Assembly: GCF_000213175.1 (NCBI RefSeq)
Contig: NW_009799179.1
Location: 3,620,751 to 3,677,101, forward strand
Length of the DNA stretch: 56,351 bases
Reading direction: 5' to 3'
Origin: Neurospora tetrasperma FGSC 2508
Taxonomy: Eukaryota > Ascomycota > Sordariomycetes > Sordariales > Sordariaceae
Shown here piece after piece: positions 20,715-34,750 of this stretch. Position 1 is the first letter of the stretch; each line of letters begins with the position of its first letter. The translations under genes and the position numbers were made by a program. The notes below the pieces were generated by a model, which searched no databases, had not been told where the DNA came from, and was given only the letters and a program-made list of their open reading frames with translations.

Positions 20715-23393
20715 TTATAAATATAATTCATTTTTCTTCTCTTATTATTATTATATTTTATTAATACTAATTATACTTTTCTTATAATACTTTACAAATT
20801 TTATATTAAAATTATTTTATAATATAGGGCATAAATAAAATATTTAATAATGATTTATTATTATATAAGAAAGTAAATTATTGTTTCTAGTTACGTTCAA
20901 TCAATATAAATTCGCTTCATACTATATAACTTATATTTTCCTAAATCTAATTCCAGTCTATATAAAAATACGTTCCTTAAAGCAAAGTGAAAAATACGTA
21001 AATATAATTTAATATATTAATACTATATCAATATTTAGAATAATGAATTATCTTTATAATTCTTTTTCTATTCTAGTATTAATAATAATAAGTTAAAACT
21101 TATATAATAGGATTAAAATTTAATTATTTTCATAAAGTTATTGCAATTTTCTTAACCTTATATATAAATAAACAATATTATATTATTTATAAAAAGAAAT
21201 CTTATTTATATATTTAAATACTATACTTATATATAAATATATTTTTGTTATTTTTAATCTTTTTTAAAAGAAAATATTAAATTTATAATACGTAATAGTA
21301 TATAACGAAATCTTCTTTGTAAAAGGTTTAAATATATTTATATTTATAATAATTATCTTTTATAATACTACAACTGAGATAAAGCTAGAAGTTTTTATCC
21401 AATAGTATTTAACACTATATAATTTTTTTTTCAAAGAATTTAAAAAAGAATATTATATTGATAAAGTACTATAGTTATATAATATAAAATAAAAGAATAT
21501 TATTTATTTATTATATTTATTTATTTTTCGTTATAATAATTAAAGGCGAATATTATTTAGTAAAATAGTATTTTATAAAATAAAAAATTTAAATAGTTTA
21601 ATATCATGAAAGTCCTTTTAATATTATTTTAATTGTAGAAAGAAATAAGAAATTATTTACTTTTATAATATATAATAGAGATTTCTTTTAATATATAAAT
21701 ATTATAGAATTTTTATTTTATAAATTAATAATATTAATATATAAACATTAATTATTATTCTTAAATCATTAAATAGTTTTCAATTAGTATAAAGAAATAA
21801 AAGTAAGACTCTTTAATATTTATTAAAAAATATATTTATACTTTAATATATAAAATAGAAAAAAGTCTTATTGTATGGTTAATATTATTTATATATATAG
21901 TTATTTACTTTACTTTATTAAATATAAACTAATAAAACTCAAATTAATTAAATTAAAAGTAGTACTAGGCAATTTATTAATTTTTAAAGAATTTTTTAAA
22001 GTAGGTACTAGATTAACATTTTTAAATATTATTAAAAAACAACTTTTTTATTTTTTTTTATTTTTAATTTTATTAATTATATATATATTATACCTTTCTT
22101 CTTTTAAAGCTTTTTAAAATCATAAAATAAGTTTTATTATTATAAAAGGGATATTGAATAGAAAATAAAATTAGGAAAAATATAATAAAACTTCTTATTT
22201 AATATTAAATTTTATTAAATTTTAAAAAAGATATAAAACTTACTTTTTTATTATTATAAAATTAAATAATATTAACTATATATTTAAACTTTCTCTTAAT
22301 ATAGTAATAATATTAAGGAAATATTCCTATATTAAAATTAATATTATAACTTCGTACTATATTATTATAATTAAAAGAACCTTTAAAAGAATTATTAAAG
22401 TATTGCCTTTTTCTTAAGTTTATTTTATATAAATCTTATATATACTTTAAGGTACTTAACTCTATTATATTTCAATATATTTAAAATATTCAAAAAGAAA
22501 ATATTATTATAATTATTAATAGAGTATAAAGATAATTTTATTTCTTCTTATATTATAAAATTTTAAAATAAAATATTTAACACCTATTTTTTATAAATAC
22601 TTATTTTAAGTTTATTATATTTATAAACATATATAAGTATCTCTTAATAAAATTATAATATTTATTAAAAAGCGAAACTATTATTATTTTATTCCTTTAT
22701 ATAAGTAAAAAAGGGCTTTATATATAAAAAGATAGAAATAAAAAAAATATATAAATAGTATTTTAATACTTATAATATAAAGAAGTTATATATATATTAA
22801 ATATTATCTGAATTATAACTTATTATATAAAAACCTATAATATACTTACAAGCTTTTAAATACTCTATTTTTCAAAATGAATTTAATTAATAGAAATAAA
22901 TATTTTTCTACTTTTTTATATAATTTAAATAAGAAAGATAAAATAATTAATATAGGAATTTATTTCTTTTCTAATAATTAATACTTTTTAAATTAATATA
23001 TAGAAAAGTCTTTTTAAAATTCTTTTTATAAAATATTATTTCAAAATTAATTTATAATAATATATTTTTCATAGTAATTTGAATTATTTAAATATTAGAA
23101 TATAGATTTACTAACCTTTTAGAATACGCTTACCTACCCTATTTCTACACACTATCCAACAATTAATAAATATATCCAATAGCCTCTGATAAGAATTAAT
23201 TTCTACTAATTATAAGCCTTTATACTTCGTAGATTATAAAGTAAGCTAATATCTATTACCCTGATACTAACGTAAAATATCCCTTTCCTATTGAAAATAT
23301 CTTACTGTATTGTAAAGGATTATAATAAATTATTTACTAATAATAGGTTGCGAATATATTAACCTCCGGCTGTATATAACCTTTATCTTCAAA
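20715..23393. other. Extremely AT-rich stretch with no recognisable relic
   Basis: About 2.7 kb of almost pure A/T with many homopolymer and TA-rich tracts. An 80-codon frame at 21875-22117 is composed of Leu, Ile, Lys, Phe and Tyr as expected by chance. If coding relics exist, RIP has erased them beyond recognition by eye. Confidence 0.6.
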
Positions 23394-24765
23394 ATGTATA
23401 CTAATAAACTCTCCCGTAAGGATATCCTTAAAAGTTTAAAAGAATAGTATAATATCGATATAAATACTACAACCTTAAACCGCTTTTTAAAGACCTTAGA
23501 AATAGTATTTCAATATAGATTTAAGATACTTACTACGGATATATTTTGTATAGAGATTTAAGCTATCTATTTCGAGAAAGTATCAAGTAATAAAGAATTA
23601 TTTATTATTCTTCAAAAGTGAGGATATATAATTTTTCTCAATAGGTTATAAAATTTACGAAAAAATTTAAGTATCTTCCGAAAATATACGTTTAAAGTCC
23701 TTAAAAATAAGTTTGTAAAAGTGCAAACTATTTTTTACAGGGTATAAGAATTGGACGAAGCTTATTTTATCCGAAAAATGAATAAATACGAATTATAATA
23801 CTATTTTATAAAATTCTTCGACCTTTATTTACTATAGGAGCTACTCTTTACTTACTTTAAAGAATTTTTCCCTTAAGTAGTTTAAAATAAGTTCGACCTC
23901 CTATAATACTATAAAGGAGGATAGATTATACCCGGTCCTAATTATTTGTAGTATATTAACGCTTATTTAAAGCTGTATAAATATAATATTAAAATCTATA
24001 TTAGTATTAATGTTTATTCTCGATATATTATATAGTTCTATATTAGAATCTCTATAATAATATAAAGATCCGTCTTCTATTAGTAGGTAGAAGTTATTAG
24101 GAAGTATAGTTTTATACTAATATAAATATAGTTTGATTGTAGTAATAAGGTTAATATGCTAGTATATAGGCTCTATTACTTCGTACTCGGTAGTTAATTA
24201 CGAAGAATTTTAAGACTTTAAGGTATAATACTAAATAAAATCGTTATTTTTAAGCCGGGCCCCCCCAATTAAAACGTTATTATATAATATAATATAATTT
24301 CTAAGGATTAGGTTCTACTAATATATATTCCCGAAGTACTACTCTATACACCTAATGTTTTTATATAAGGAAAAAGTATTACTAATTAGTAGATTGAAAG
24401 TTAGTAAAGGTAATTACGTAACGGCCGAATATTTATCTAGATAGTAAATTTCTTCCGATTATCTTTAACCGGTTCCGATTTAATATTACTAGGACTATTT
24501 TAAAAGGTTAAAAGTATCGGATATTTAGAATAAATTTAGAATAGAAGATTATATAGTATTACTCTTTATATTTATACCCTAAGTACGATACGAATTTTAG
24601 GATTTTATTAAATATTAGAATTAATATACTATCCAACTATAAATTGCCCAGCATTATATTATCCTATAAATTGCCCAGCATTATATTATCCTAGGAAAAT
24701 TAGTAAATTTATACTACGAATATAATGAAGTTGAAGCTCTTAATTGTCGATGCGAAATAGATTAA
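23394..24765 (+). pseudogene. Relic of an integrase-core (rve-like) transposase-type protein with N-terminal helix-turn-helix
   Basis: The relic starts at an ATG followed by LSRKDILKSLKE…YNIDINTTTLNRFLKTL, a helix-turn-helix of the type that precedes integrase cores. In the same frame, 540 nt on, comes GPNYL-YINAYLKLYKYNIKIYISINVYSRYII. This matches the first catalytic strand and the ‘G(I/V)D.YSR.I’ pattern of eukaryotic integrase-core proteins. The downstream part (…KGNYVTAEYLS … SDIQNKFRIEDYIVLLFIFIPQVRYEFQDFIKYQNQYTI) fits the C-terminal helical part of that family and is shifted by one frame. Stops are TAA/TAG; the catalytic Asp codons appear mutated toward Asn. Such proteins cut and join DNA for mobile elements. 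The family assignment is by eye and not certain. Confidence 0.5.
24637..24690 (+). repeat. Perfect 27-bp tandem duplication inside the integrase-core relic
   Basis: Two head-to-tail copies (24637-24663 and 24664-24690) are identical and keep the reading frame, doubling a nine-codon block that contains a RIP-type TAA. The identity of two adjacent copies in a heavily mutated region suggests that the duplication happened after RIP. Confidence 0.9.
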
Positions 24766-25373
24766 GAATAGTACCAATATTTAAAGAATATTATACGGTA
24801 TAAGAATTTCGAATTGGATTAGTACTTACTATAAATAATAATAAACCTATATACGTCTATTATAGAAGGTTTTATTCCTTACGCCTATAATAGTTATAAT
24901 TCGCTATTTTATATATAGTACGAATATTTACGAAATAAATTAATAGACTATTAATTAATAATAAATAATTTACTACTTTATTTTATAGTATTATTGTAAG
25001 GTGGTTTTAATGAAGTAAAGGAGCTTATAAGATAAGGCAGAAATAATGTAGATTATATAATAGAGGATTTAAATAGCGGGCTAAATAGAATCGAGTATAA
25101 TAATAATTATTAGAGGAATTAAATTTTATATTGGAGGTAATTATAGAATATCGGAATTAATAGAACGACATAGGTAGATATATAGTATATAGTAAATATT
25201 AGAGTATAAGGATAATTTTATATAAATTAGTTTTTATTTTTAAAATATTAGTAATACTTTATATATATTTTTAGTAAGAAAAAAACTAAAAGTAAAATAA
25301 AAATCTAAATTTTCGAAAGGAATAAAATAAGTATATATAGAATAAACCCGGAAATAGATAGTTATTACTACTT
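24766..25373. other. AT-rich spacer between the integrase-core relic and the minus-strand relic
   Basis: No relic could be read here on either strand. Composition is slightly less extreme than in 20.7-23.4 kb. Confidence 0.45.
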
Positions 25374-26227
25374 CTAACTACAGATTAATAAGGTCTGGGG
25401 CGGAATACTAATAATAGGAGCGGATAGGCCCATATTAGAGCTAATTAGCTTCGATCCCCGCCAATATCTCTTAATAACGGTAGGTACTTTTTTAATATTA
25501 ATTAAATCTATAAATACCCCTTCTTCCTCTATATCCTTACTTAATAATTAAATATTATTTACTATATCGCCCCCTTCGTTACCCTTTATACTACTTTCCT
25601 CCTAAAGCGTAATTTATAATTGTATTAAAGGGGGAATATTTATTTCCTCCAATACTCTTCTCTAATTAACTACTACTATTCCGCCTATAGTTCGCTTACT
25701 ATTAGCCGAAGCGTTAGTAGGTTAATTATATTTAATTTTCAATATTTATACAATATTAGATTTATATTTAATAGTTAATCCCACTCTATTTATAAACTCC
25801 CTTTTAATTTATAGAACCCGCTTGGTACCCGGCTCTTACTTAATATTAGGCTTTTATTTAATATTTAGTTCTTACTTAATTTTTTCTTCTAATTCTATTT
25901 TTAAAATTAAAATATATTTAAGCATTAGAGAAGGGGTAATATAATTATTTTATAAGAAAGTTGTTCGCTTATATATACATTTGAAAATTAATACTCTAGG
26001 AATAGCGATTTAATCTATTAAATTTTTACTCTTACTAATAATAAGGGTTTCCACTAGTATGACAATTAATAGTAAATCTTTTTTGGCCTTACTTAGGATT
26101 TTAATAATTTTTTAGAGCCCTTTAAGATTAATCAACTTTAATAAGTCTAAATAGAAATTAATAAACTAAATTTTACTACTAATTGCTTAGGGGTCAATTC
26201 TAACGAATTTTACCTTATTAATATTAA
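25374..26227 (-). pseudogene. 3' part of an unidentified minus-strand ORF relic, split by the chromovirus
   Basis: Reading the minus strand from the left edge of the gypsy element gives a long frame with TAA/TAG stops only, ending at TAG (25376-25374). Residues include FVRIDP, LIILSKAKKDLLL-like hydrophobic segments, then a Lys/Glu-rich repeat-like section (ELNIK.KPNIK.EPGTKRV) and a final part (VPTVIKRYWRGSKLISSNMGLSAP). It continues, in frame, from 37562-38300 once the inserted element and one copy of its target duplication are removed. Together the two parts cover about 1.6 kb (over 500 codons). No family is recognised. A Gag-like or other transposon-encoded product is plausible because of its location. 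Confidence 0.45.
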
Positions 26228-26442
26228 TATAAGAGGAGTAGAAGGATGGCAGTCGGGGACGACCACTATTAGGCAAGCCCGACAAGCAAGACCGACGAGT
26301 AAGAGTAAGCCCAATAGGGCGCTCAACTACTTAAACGCTTAGGTATAAAACCTAGCGCTAGAAACCTCCAAATAGCAGCTTAGATTTAGACTAATTAATA
26401 CTATTAGATTATCTCTATAACCACAGGCTCGTTCATCTTACA
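26228..26442 (+). repeat. 5' LTR of element 1
   Basis: This LTR is 215 bp, starting TATAAGAGGAG (TG start apparently changed to TA) and ending CATCTTACA. It differs from the 3' LTR at 24 positions, all transitions with no indel; 22 of the 24 show A or T here and G or C in the other copy. Confidence 0.93.
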
Positions 26443-29400
26443 ATAGTGTCCAACAATAGTTGAGTAAACCGTTATTATCCTATACTATACTATTGGATTT
26501 CTTTTGGAATCTATCTCTTTTATTATATTTTAATCGCACTCCGCCCAGCCCCTACACCTCACTTACGCAAATTATATACCGGCTCCCGGACTACAATTAA
26601 CTAACTAATCAATTATTATTATTTATTAATTCTATACCCAAAATAAATTTAGCCGACCCGGCGACTGTTAGAAATCTATGCTATATATTAGATTTTATTT
26701 ATTTAAACCTATACTTCCAATAGGTCAGACGGTTAAATTAATTAAAACGTGAAACTTTTAACCGAATTATCGCGACTCTACCTCCTCCCAATAAGAACGC
26801 GTCGATCGTATTATTATCTATAATACGAGCAACGCGTCGGTTATAACGAATCTCTTTAGTTTCCTATCCGGATAATTAGATTTTTGATTACTATATTCCT
26901 AAATAACTCTTTAATGTAGTACTTGAATTTATATTACCCCAATTACTGCTATTTTAACCGACTCTTCCAATAATCAAATAAAGTAATAACTGCTAAAATT
27001 ATTAAACGATTATTATACTTCTCCCTATTATAATAAAGTAAGATAAAAGATAATTATTCGCTTCCTAAAGAATTCTAAATAATAAACCCCCCGTTCCCTA
27101 AAAACGAATCGATAATAATTTACTCATTAAACGGGAAACTAATTATAAACCGTCCGATAATTAAGAAGATAACTATAATAATTAAACCCCTAAAATTAAT
27201 AACGAACCGCTCTACGAATATAAAGCTAATATTATAATATATACTACTAAATATATTAATAACCTTAATAACGAACCTTCCGTTACTTAAGAACATCCTT
27301 CTAATAATCCGACCGTTGCCTAAAATGATAACTAAAGTAACTAAACGCCTAAAGTTATCGACGAACTACTTTTCAAATATAAAACTAATAATAACTACCT
27401 ACTTAAATAATTATAGCTCCTATAAATCAAATAAGAACCACTAACTTTAATTACCCTAATAGAATCACTACCTCTATATTTATAGCCCAATAATCAGCCA
27501 CTTAAATAATCATCTATAATTAGTATTAAAAGAGATAATTAATTAAGTAACGAGGAAGAAACGCCAGTAATATTATTCAAATTCGATTCCCGCAGTTTTT
27601 TCGACTCTACTAACGAGCCGTTCTCTTCTCTAGAGATTAACCCCTTTATTAACAATAAAAATATATAACAATCCAACGACGCTAATATAGAAATAGTAAA
27701 AGAAGGTACTCCCGAACCCGAATTACAAAATATACTACATAATATCAAAATAGTAAATATTATTAGCCTACTAGTACTATTTAATTTATATAAATTAAAC
27801 TTAGCCCTACATCCCTATAAATATAACCCTTCTATATTAGCCGAATTGAATATAATAATACCCAACGTACCCTTCGAAGCTACAACGAACCTAATTAATT
27901 ATATAATTTAATATTTAGCAAATATTGGATTCCGATAAACTTCCCTGCTAGTAATACTAAATCAACCTTTAATGTATTTATTGTTGTAATACATTTAGAG
28001 TAGAACGGTAATCGTAATTTCCTCTAATTTAAATTCAACTTCCTTTAATAAATCGAATAATATATTATAAGTTATACCAACGAACTAAGTACTAAAGTAA
28101 TCATTCCCTATAATAACTAGAAAGAGCTATCTAATTGACCTGCCGATTACTAATATAATTAACCTAAGCCTATTAATAATCCCCTATTAATTACCTCCAA
28201 CCGATAATAAGCGAACGCTATTAAGCCGAATAGTATTTCTAGAGCCGCCTAAGAAAGTACTAAAATAGAAAAATCTCCAAATTCCTTCCCTACTATTATA
28301 GATTAAATAAAAAAACATTCAATTGATAACGCCCTTAAGGCCGTTAAAGTAGTAGAAAAGGAAGGCCCCTACTAGAAAATTATTGCTAGCCCCCCTTAAA
28401 TTTATTAAAACCCTACTCCCAAATTTTAATTTCCTTTACCCTTATACCCTCTAATATAAATTACGAAGTCCTCCCAGTATTATATTCGCACTATTACTAA
28501 AGCCCCGCTCACTAACGAAACCCTCGTTTTCCTTTAATATTACCGGATTACCCCCTAAAAATTAATATATAATTAAACTATCTTCCAATTCCCAATCGTC
28601 TATAGAACAACTACAAAAGGTATTATAGAATCTACTTCACATACTTCGTAGGCTCCAAATAACTATTTAACACCGGCGTTAACTAACCAAGTAAAAAATT
28701 AGCGATATAAATTCTGTATAAGTAAATATTAGTAGTAATACTACTACTGAAGATAACGGCTATAGCGAGAATACTAATAATAATAATAATACTATTGTAG
28801 CTAAAGAGTTAGAAATACTAAATACTAATAAAGAACTCCGCTATATTATACGTATAGTTAAAATTATAAGTAAAATTAATAATAATAAACTTAATGCTAT
28901 AATTAATTATTTTACTACTTCCCTTCAATCTACCCCGCTTAGCAGCTAGAAAATCTCAATAATCGGCTACTTCTAGCCCAACGCGAAAGAAAAAGATAGT
29001 AATATAGAAAGCGATTACTTTCAATTAAAAAATAAAACCTACATTACCTCGCCACACCTCTTTATTAAAAGCGTCTGAAATAATACTATTAATAATAATC
29101 TTAAGGTAGATACCCTACGAAAGAATCTCCACTAATTATTTATAGGCAGAGCGAAAGTATAGTATATAAACTAATTCGACGCAAAAATCCGTATAGTAAT
29201 AAAATAAAATCTTAAGAATTAGTACGTTACAATTCTTACGCATTAAAAGATGCCCCGAGCCTAAGTATTAGCCAAATTCAACGCGTTAGAATACTTATAT
29301 AAGGATTGTCGTTCTAGTAAACCACTTTATAACGTTATAATAGAAGTTATTTAATATTCTAAAGAATTAAGTAAAAAAAATAGAGGTATATATATAACGT

Positions 29401-30560
29401 ATATTTACAACTATCTATACCCTAACTTAAAGGACCTGGTCGTAGAGCCGGCTAATAATATAACCCTAGACGAATAATTAATATACGTAAATCGTCGTAC
29501 TAAAACGTATTGCCTTAAAATTATCGATAATTTGAGCGGTTATAGTAGTAGCTTTAATAAGTGTATAGTAAGGGTTAAATTTAATAGTAAACTTCCTAAT
29601 ATTAAAACCATTGAAGCCGCTAATTTTATAAAGTAGGAAGAGGATAGTGAAGAGGACGCCGGTATAGCGCTTTAAGGAAGGGATAATCGCTAAAATAGTT
29701 ATTCTAATTTATCTTTCAATTGTAATAATAATTACTAATAATTATCTTAAGCCCCCTCAAACCGTACTGGATATCGTAGAGGATATTGTAAATTATTATT
29801 TAATAAATATCAAAGTAGCTTATAGTTATATCAGGGAGGTTCGTCTTTATACGAATATTATAATTTATTAGTAAATAATTATTAGGGTTTATCTTACAAA
29901 TACGACGGTCTATCGTCCGGTTAGCAAAGTAGTTTATTTAATCGAGGCTAGCGGCGCTAAAGCCGCCTATACTAACGTATTTACCGCTGCTATATTAAAT
30001 TTAATCTAATATATAATAGTATCTATACTATCGAGGATAAAAGTAAGATATATAGAGAAATAGACGAACCTAATTCTAAAGGAGAGCGTCTCAAAGGATA
30101 AGGTTTCGAGGAGGTTAATTAGAACTATAGTTCAAGAGAGGAGGAAGTATTCCTAGCCGTTGAACTATCGTTAAATAATGCATTAATAAATATCCCTACT
30201 AGTACTATTAAATCTAATATTAATCCCGGTTCTATTTATCTATTATCAAACGATAATATAAATCGTCGAACGTATAGAAAATACAACGAAATCTTTGCTA
30301 TATATAATAAAATATTCACCTATATTTATATTAATTTATATACTAAACCTAAGCTACTAGGTTTAAGACCCGAACCTAATTAACCTAAGCCTTACTAATC
30401 GATTTAACTACTCCTGCGCATTAATAAAAGCTATAGCTTAGTAAACTTCCTAACGAATAGTATTAAATATAATAATATAGTAGAAGCTTTTAGGGTAATA
30501 GAATAAATTAATTAAAGTCCTTCAAAATTATTAAATAACTTTATATAATATAACTACCTT
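26443..30560 (+). pseudogene. Gag-region relic of element 1
   Basis: A long plus-strand frame can be followed with TAA/TAG interruptions. Residues are rich in Asn, Ser, Pro and Thr. One stretch near 27.5-27.75 kb reads through for 69 codons on the opposite strand only as a shadow. Around 29.0-29.7 kb the reading (…LRKNLH…FIGRAKVQYINQFDAKIRIVIK…) resembles a Gag/capsid-type segment ahead of a protease. No clear CCHC zinc knuckle could be identified, possibly because RIP changed it. The exact start codon is not determined, and a primer-binding site after the 5' LTR is not obvious. Confidence 0.5.
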
Positions 30561-33500
30561 TAAATAAATATTCGCTTGCAGTTAAATAGTAAGGAATATT
30601 CCATCTATATAGATACCAATTGTTCTAATATTCTAATCGACGAGTAATAAATTAATAGGAGCCCAAATATAAAATTTAACAACTCTGAAATAAAATTATT
30701 TAATGTTATTAGTAATTGTATCGTTTTTACTAAACGAACGATATTTAACCTCTTTATTAAAGGCACCATCGATAATCGTTTAGTAAAACAAACCTTTATA
30801 TTAACTGTATAAATAATTAAAAGGCTGGCGGCGAAATTATTACTTAGAATACAATAGATTCAACTAAACTAAATTATTATTAATTCCTTGTTAAATAGTA
30901 TACGAATTCCAACGTACAATAATATAATTGTATCGACCAATTATATTACTAAACTAATTCAGCGAAGGGTATTAGTAATATACAATATAATAATCCTACT
31001 ACACTCTAAATACTTTATACCTTATTAACTTCGCGTACATTACCGACAAATTACTAACAGGCGTACCCAAAGAATATATCTTCGAAGCTAAGCATCCTTA
31101 TATTTAAAATTATTTATTCAATATTAAAACCCTTAAATTCGGAAATATTATTAATATAACTAATAAACTAATACAAATTCATTACTCCTAACGGATAAAT
31201 ATAATTAAAGATCTCAATAGTAATAGTTATTAAACTATTTTATTTATATAAATTTAAACGTTGTTAACCGTAGTAAAGGCCTAACCCGGCGAAGAATTCG
31301 TATTTATAGTAAAGTTCAAGAATATTATACTTACTCCCGATACGAAAATTATAGGCGACGAAACTATACTCGATATAATTAATAACGTTTATAGTTGTAA
31401 ATTAACCGAATAAAACGCACTAAAACTTCTCCGCGAGTTTTAAAAGCGTAATCTATCCTTAAACATTACTAAAAATAAAGACATTCTAGAAATTAAATTT
31501 ATTTATAGTATTAAAATCTATAATTGCAACCCCGCTTATACGTAATGTATTAAAATATTATTAAATAAATATAACATTTATAATAGACGCGGTATAGTAA
31601 ATATAGAGGAAGGTAATATACTTCGGGTCGACCTTATCGAAAACTAATATAAATAAAGAATCTCGTCCAAACCTTACCAACTTAGTATTTAAAACCGTTA
31701 ATTATTTAATAAAATATTAAATAAGATATATAAAGATAATAAATTTAATTAAATATATAGAGTAATACTATTTAATTACCTATACTTTATTATTTAACGT
31801 ACTGTCGATAATATTAGGAAAGGCTATATTGTAATTAATCTCCGACTGCTCAACCGTATAATTATAAACGATTTTTACCTACTATTAACCTAAGACGATT
31901 ATTACTAAAATAAGAAGTAAGAATTTTATTAACTATTTCGACAGTTTTACTTTCTTCTACTAAATAAGCGTTTATTTACTATATTAAAATAAGATAATCC
32001 TTATTAGCCCGAGAGGTTTGGAACGATCCAACGTCGCTTTAATAGGTTATAAGAACTCGCCAGCCTATATATAATAATTTATCGACCGGAAATTATACCC
32101 CTACTACGCCTTTGCTACTAAATATATTAATAATATTATAATATTCAACGATACGGCCGAGGATTACTTAAAGCACCTGGAAATTATCCTTAAACTATTC
32201 AAAGAAATTAATTTTAATATCGTACTAAAAAAGTTATTCGTCGCTTATCTGTCCGTTCGACTACTAAATTACTATGTAGATAAATTAGGTATAACTACTA
32301 TTACTGACTGTATTACAACGATCCGAAATATCTAATAACTGACCGATTTAGCGTTATTAGAATATTATATCGGTTTAGCTAATTTCTTAAAAAAATTCAT
32401 TCCGTAATTCGCCTAAAAAATCGGTCCTTTAGAAGAAAGGAAAGTTAAATTTATTAAATCCAGTAAGAAGGAAGGTAAAATACTAAAAAAGAAATTACTA
32501 GCAATAAGAAAGACGTTTACTAATATATTAAACTTTACGCTAACAAACCTCGAGAAAAAAGCCTTTACTATTCTACAGGACTAATTAATAAAAGAAATAA
32601 TAATCTTCTACTACTACTTAAGTAGAATTACCTTTTTAAAAATTAACACTTTAAAGAGATAGGGATTTAGTATTATAGTCTTCTATATTAACAGCGATTA
32701 GTAGGACGGCAAATCTATCCCTATTTATAAAATTCAACCTATTTTCTTTTATAGTAAACGATTATCCTCTTCAAAAAAGAATTATTAACTAACGAAGTTT
32801 AAGACTGCTTACTTCATATAAATATATTAATCCCTCCGCTAACTAGTACAATTATATATTAAACCTATCGTTATATTAATAGACTATTGCGCCTTCATCG
32901 GTATAATTAAATAAACTAATCTAAATACTACCGACCTTACTAAATTAAACTCTAAATTCATCGTCGCATCGATATACTTCTCTTAATTTAACCTCGACGT
33001 CCGCCACATACTAAGGAAAATCAATATTATACTAAATACTTTATCTACACTACCCAGCGCCGAACCTAAGCTATAATTAAATGTAAACGAGTTCGATAAT
33101 ATTTGGAAAAACGCCGCTTATACTATCTACGTCTATATAAATAAAGATATAAAAACGAAATTTATCGACGGTTATAAAAAAGATAAGTATTACGCCTCTA
33201 TTATATAAAAACTCAAAGAATATAATGAACGTAATATAAAGCTCGGCTTTAATATTAATAAACGATTCCCCTTCCGGTTTAAAGACGGACTATTATACTA
33301 CTTTCCTCACGCAAGTAAACCAAAGCTGTACATACCCGGTAATACCTTATAAAAAATCCTTGCCCTCGTATATAATAAACGCTACTATTTTAGCTTAACG
33401 AGGATAATATAAGAATTGGAAGGACTCTATTTTCCCTATATAATAAAAGCTTTAAAGCGATACGTAGAGTACTACCTACAATACCTTAAATTTAGGACCG

Positions 33501-34750
33501 ATTATAAAACTACCCCTAAATTATTAAAGTTTATACGACCCCAACCTGTACTATTCTATACCGTTTATATAAACTTCGTCCTAGGACTTCTAAAGTAAAT
33601 AAGTCGATTAATGGTCTAAGGTAGAAACTATTACAATATAATAATAATTATTATTTATAGCTTTAATAAAAAAACCCTATTAATCCCCGGCCGAATAAAC
33701 TATACCGTAGAGTAATAGGCCAAGCGATTAATTACTATATTACTATTCTACGATTAGAGTTTATTCTAAATGTCTATTTTTAATTGAAATATAAAATTTC
33801 TATCCGCGGTGTAGAAGGCAGTCTTTCGAAAATTGAACGTAATATTAGTATATACTATAGTATAGAACTCAAAGTTAAACGGCTAGGTTAAACGACGAAA
33901 CTAGGAAATTAAATTAATAATCCGATACTATATAGTAGAGAACTCTAAAATCCTATAACCAAATATACTCTCCGCTCTATAATATAACCTTAATAATAAT
34001 CTTTTAACGCTATTGGGCCGCACCCCCAACGAAATCGTAATAGGATTCAAACCGAATATAGCGCTCGACCTACTAAAACTAACTGACTACCAAAATAGCA
34101 ATTTTAAAGCTATCCGATGTTTATATTATTGCGAAATAATTAAAGTAATTAATTGGGCTGTAACGAAGTACAAACTATTATTTAATAAAGGTTATTAGCT
34201 ATTTTAATTTACTAAGGGTAATAAAATTATATTACAATTATATAAAGGCTATACCTAACTTAGGGCTAAATTATAGAAATACACCAACTAACGAATTAGC
34301 TTATTTAAAGTTAAATAGAAAATCGATAATCTTATATACAAACTCGAACTGCCCCGTATATAGAGGATTCATCTAGTTATTTTAATAAGCTACTTAAGAG
34401 AATATTCCAGTAAAGACCTATTTTATTATAAAGAGAAACTAGGCGAGCGTATTATTATTAAATGTAATACCGACGATTAACAATTATATAAGATTAAGAA
34501 GATTATAGATCGAAAGATTTTATAGTAAAGAGGCAAATTATTAATTAAATATTAGGTTAAGTATAAAGGCTATAATACGGAGTATAATAAATAGTACCCG
34601 TAAGGCGGCTTATATATTAACAGATTAATAGAGAACGCCCAAAATCTCGTATGGGACTATAAATAATTCTACCCTATCGATCCTAAACTATTTATCCGTA
34701 TAAATAAACTATTAATACTAAATAAAACTATAGAAGTCAATTAAGTCCCT
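30561..34750 (+). pseudogene. Pol relic of element 1: protease, RT, RNase H, integrase, chromodomain
   Basis: The protease active site reads D-T-N-C-S at 30612-30626, a mutated DTG. The reverse transcriptase shows the GYIVINLR.LN segment near 31.83 kb and the catalytic box at 32124-32135 as Y-I-N-N instead of Y-x-D-D, followed by IIIFNDTAEDYLKHLEIILKLF. RNase H/connection sequence follows to about 33.1 kb. The integrase reads PYIIKALKRYVEYYLQYL (from 33416) and FYTVYINFVLGL, with the conserved GRTPNEIVIGFKP near 34013. A chromodomain (VKYKGYNTEYN…YP.GGLYINRLIENA) lies at about 34.55-34.65 kb. Chromodomains direct integration to modified histones. All stops are consistent with RIP, and no working protein can be made. 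Confidence 0.85.

Noticed and set aside
21875-22117. 80-codon Leu/Ile/Phe-rich frame
   Set aside because: Such composition is expected by chance in DNA that is about 90% A+T.
20715-23393. Fragment of mitochondrial DNA in the nucleus, suggested by AT richness
   Set aside because: No mitochondrial gene or tRNA is recognisable, and the stops in neighbouring relics are explained by RIP.
24637-24690. CRISPR-like or regulatory repeat
   Set aside because: Only two adjacent copies with no spacer, in a eukaryotic context, inside a coding relic.
27539-27748. 69-codon open frame in the AT-rich island
   Set aside because: It is a shadow on the strand opposite to the element 1 coding relic, which explains the pattern better.
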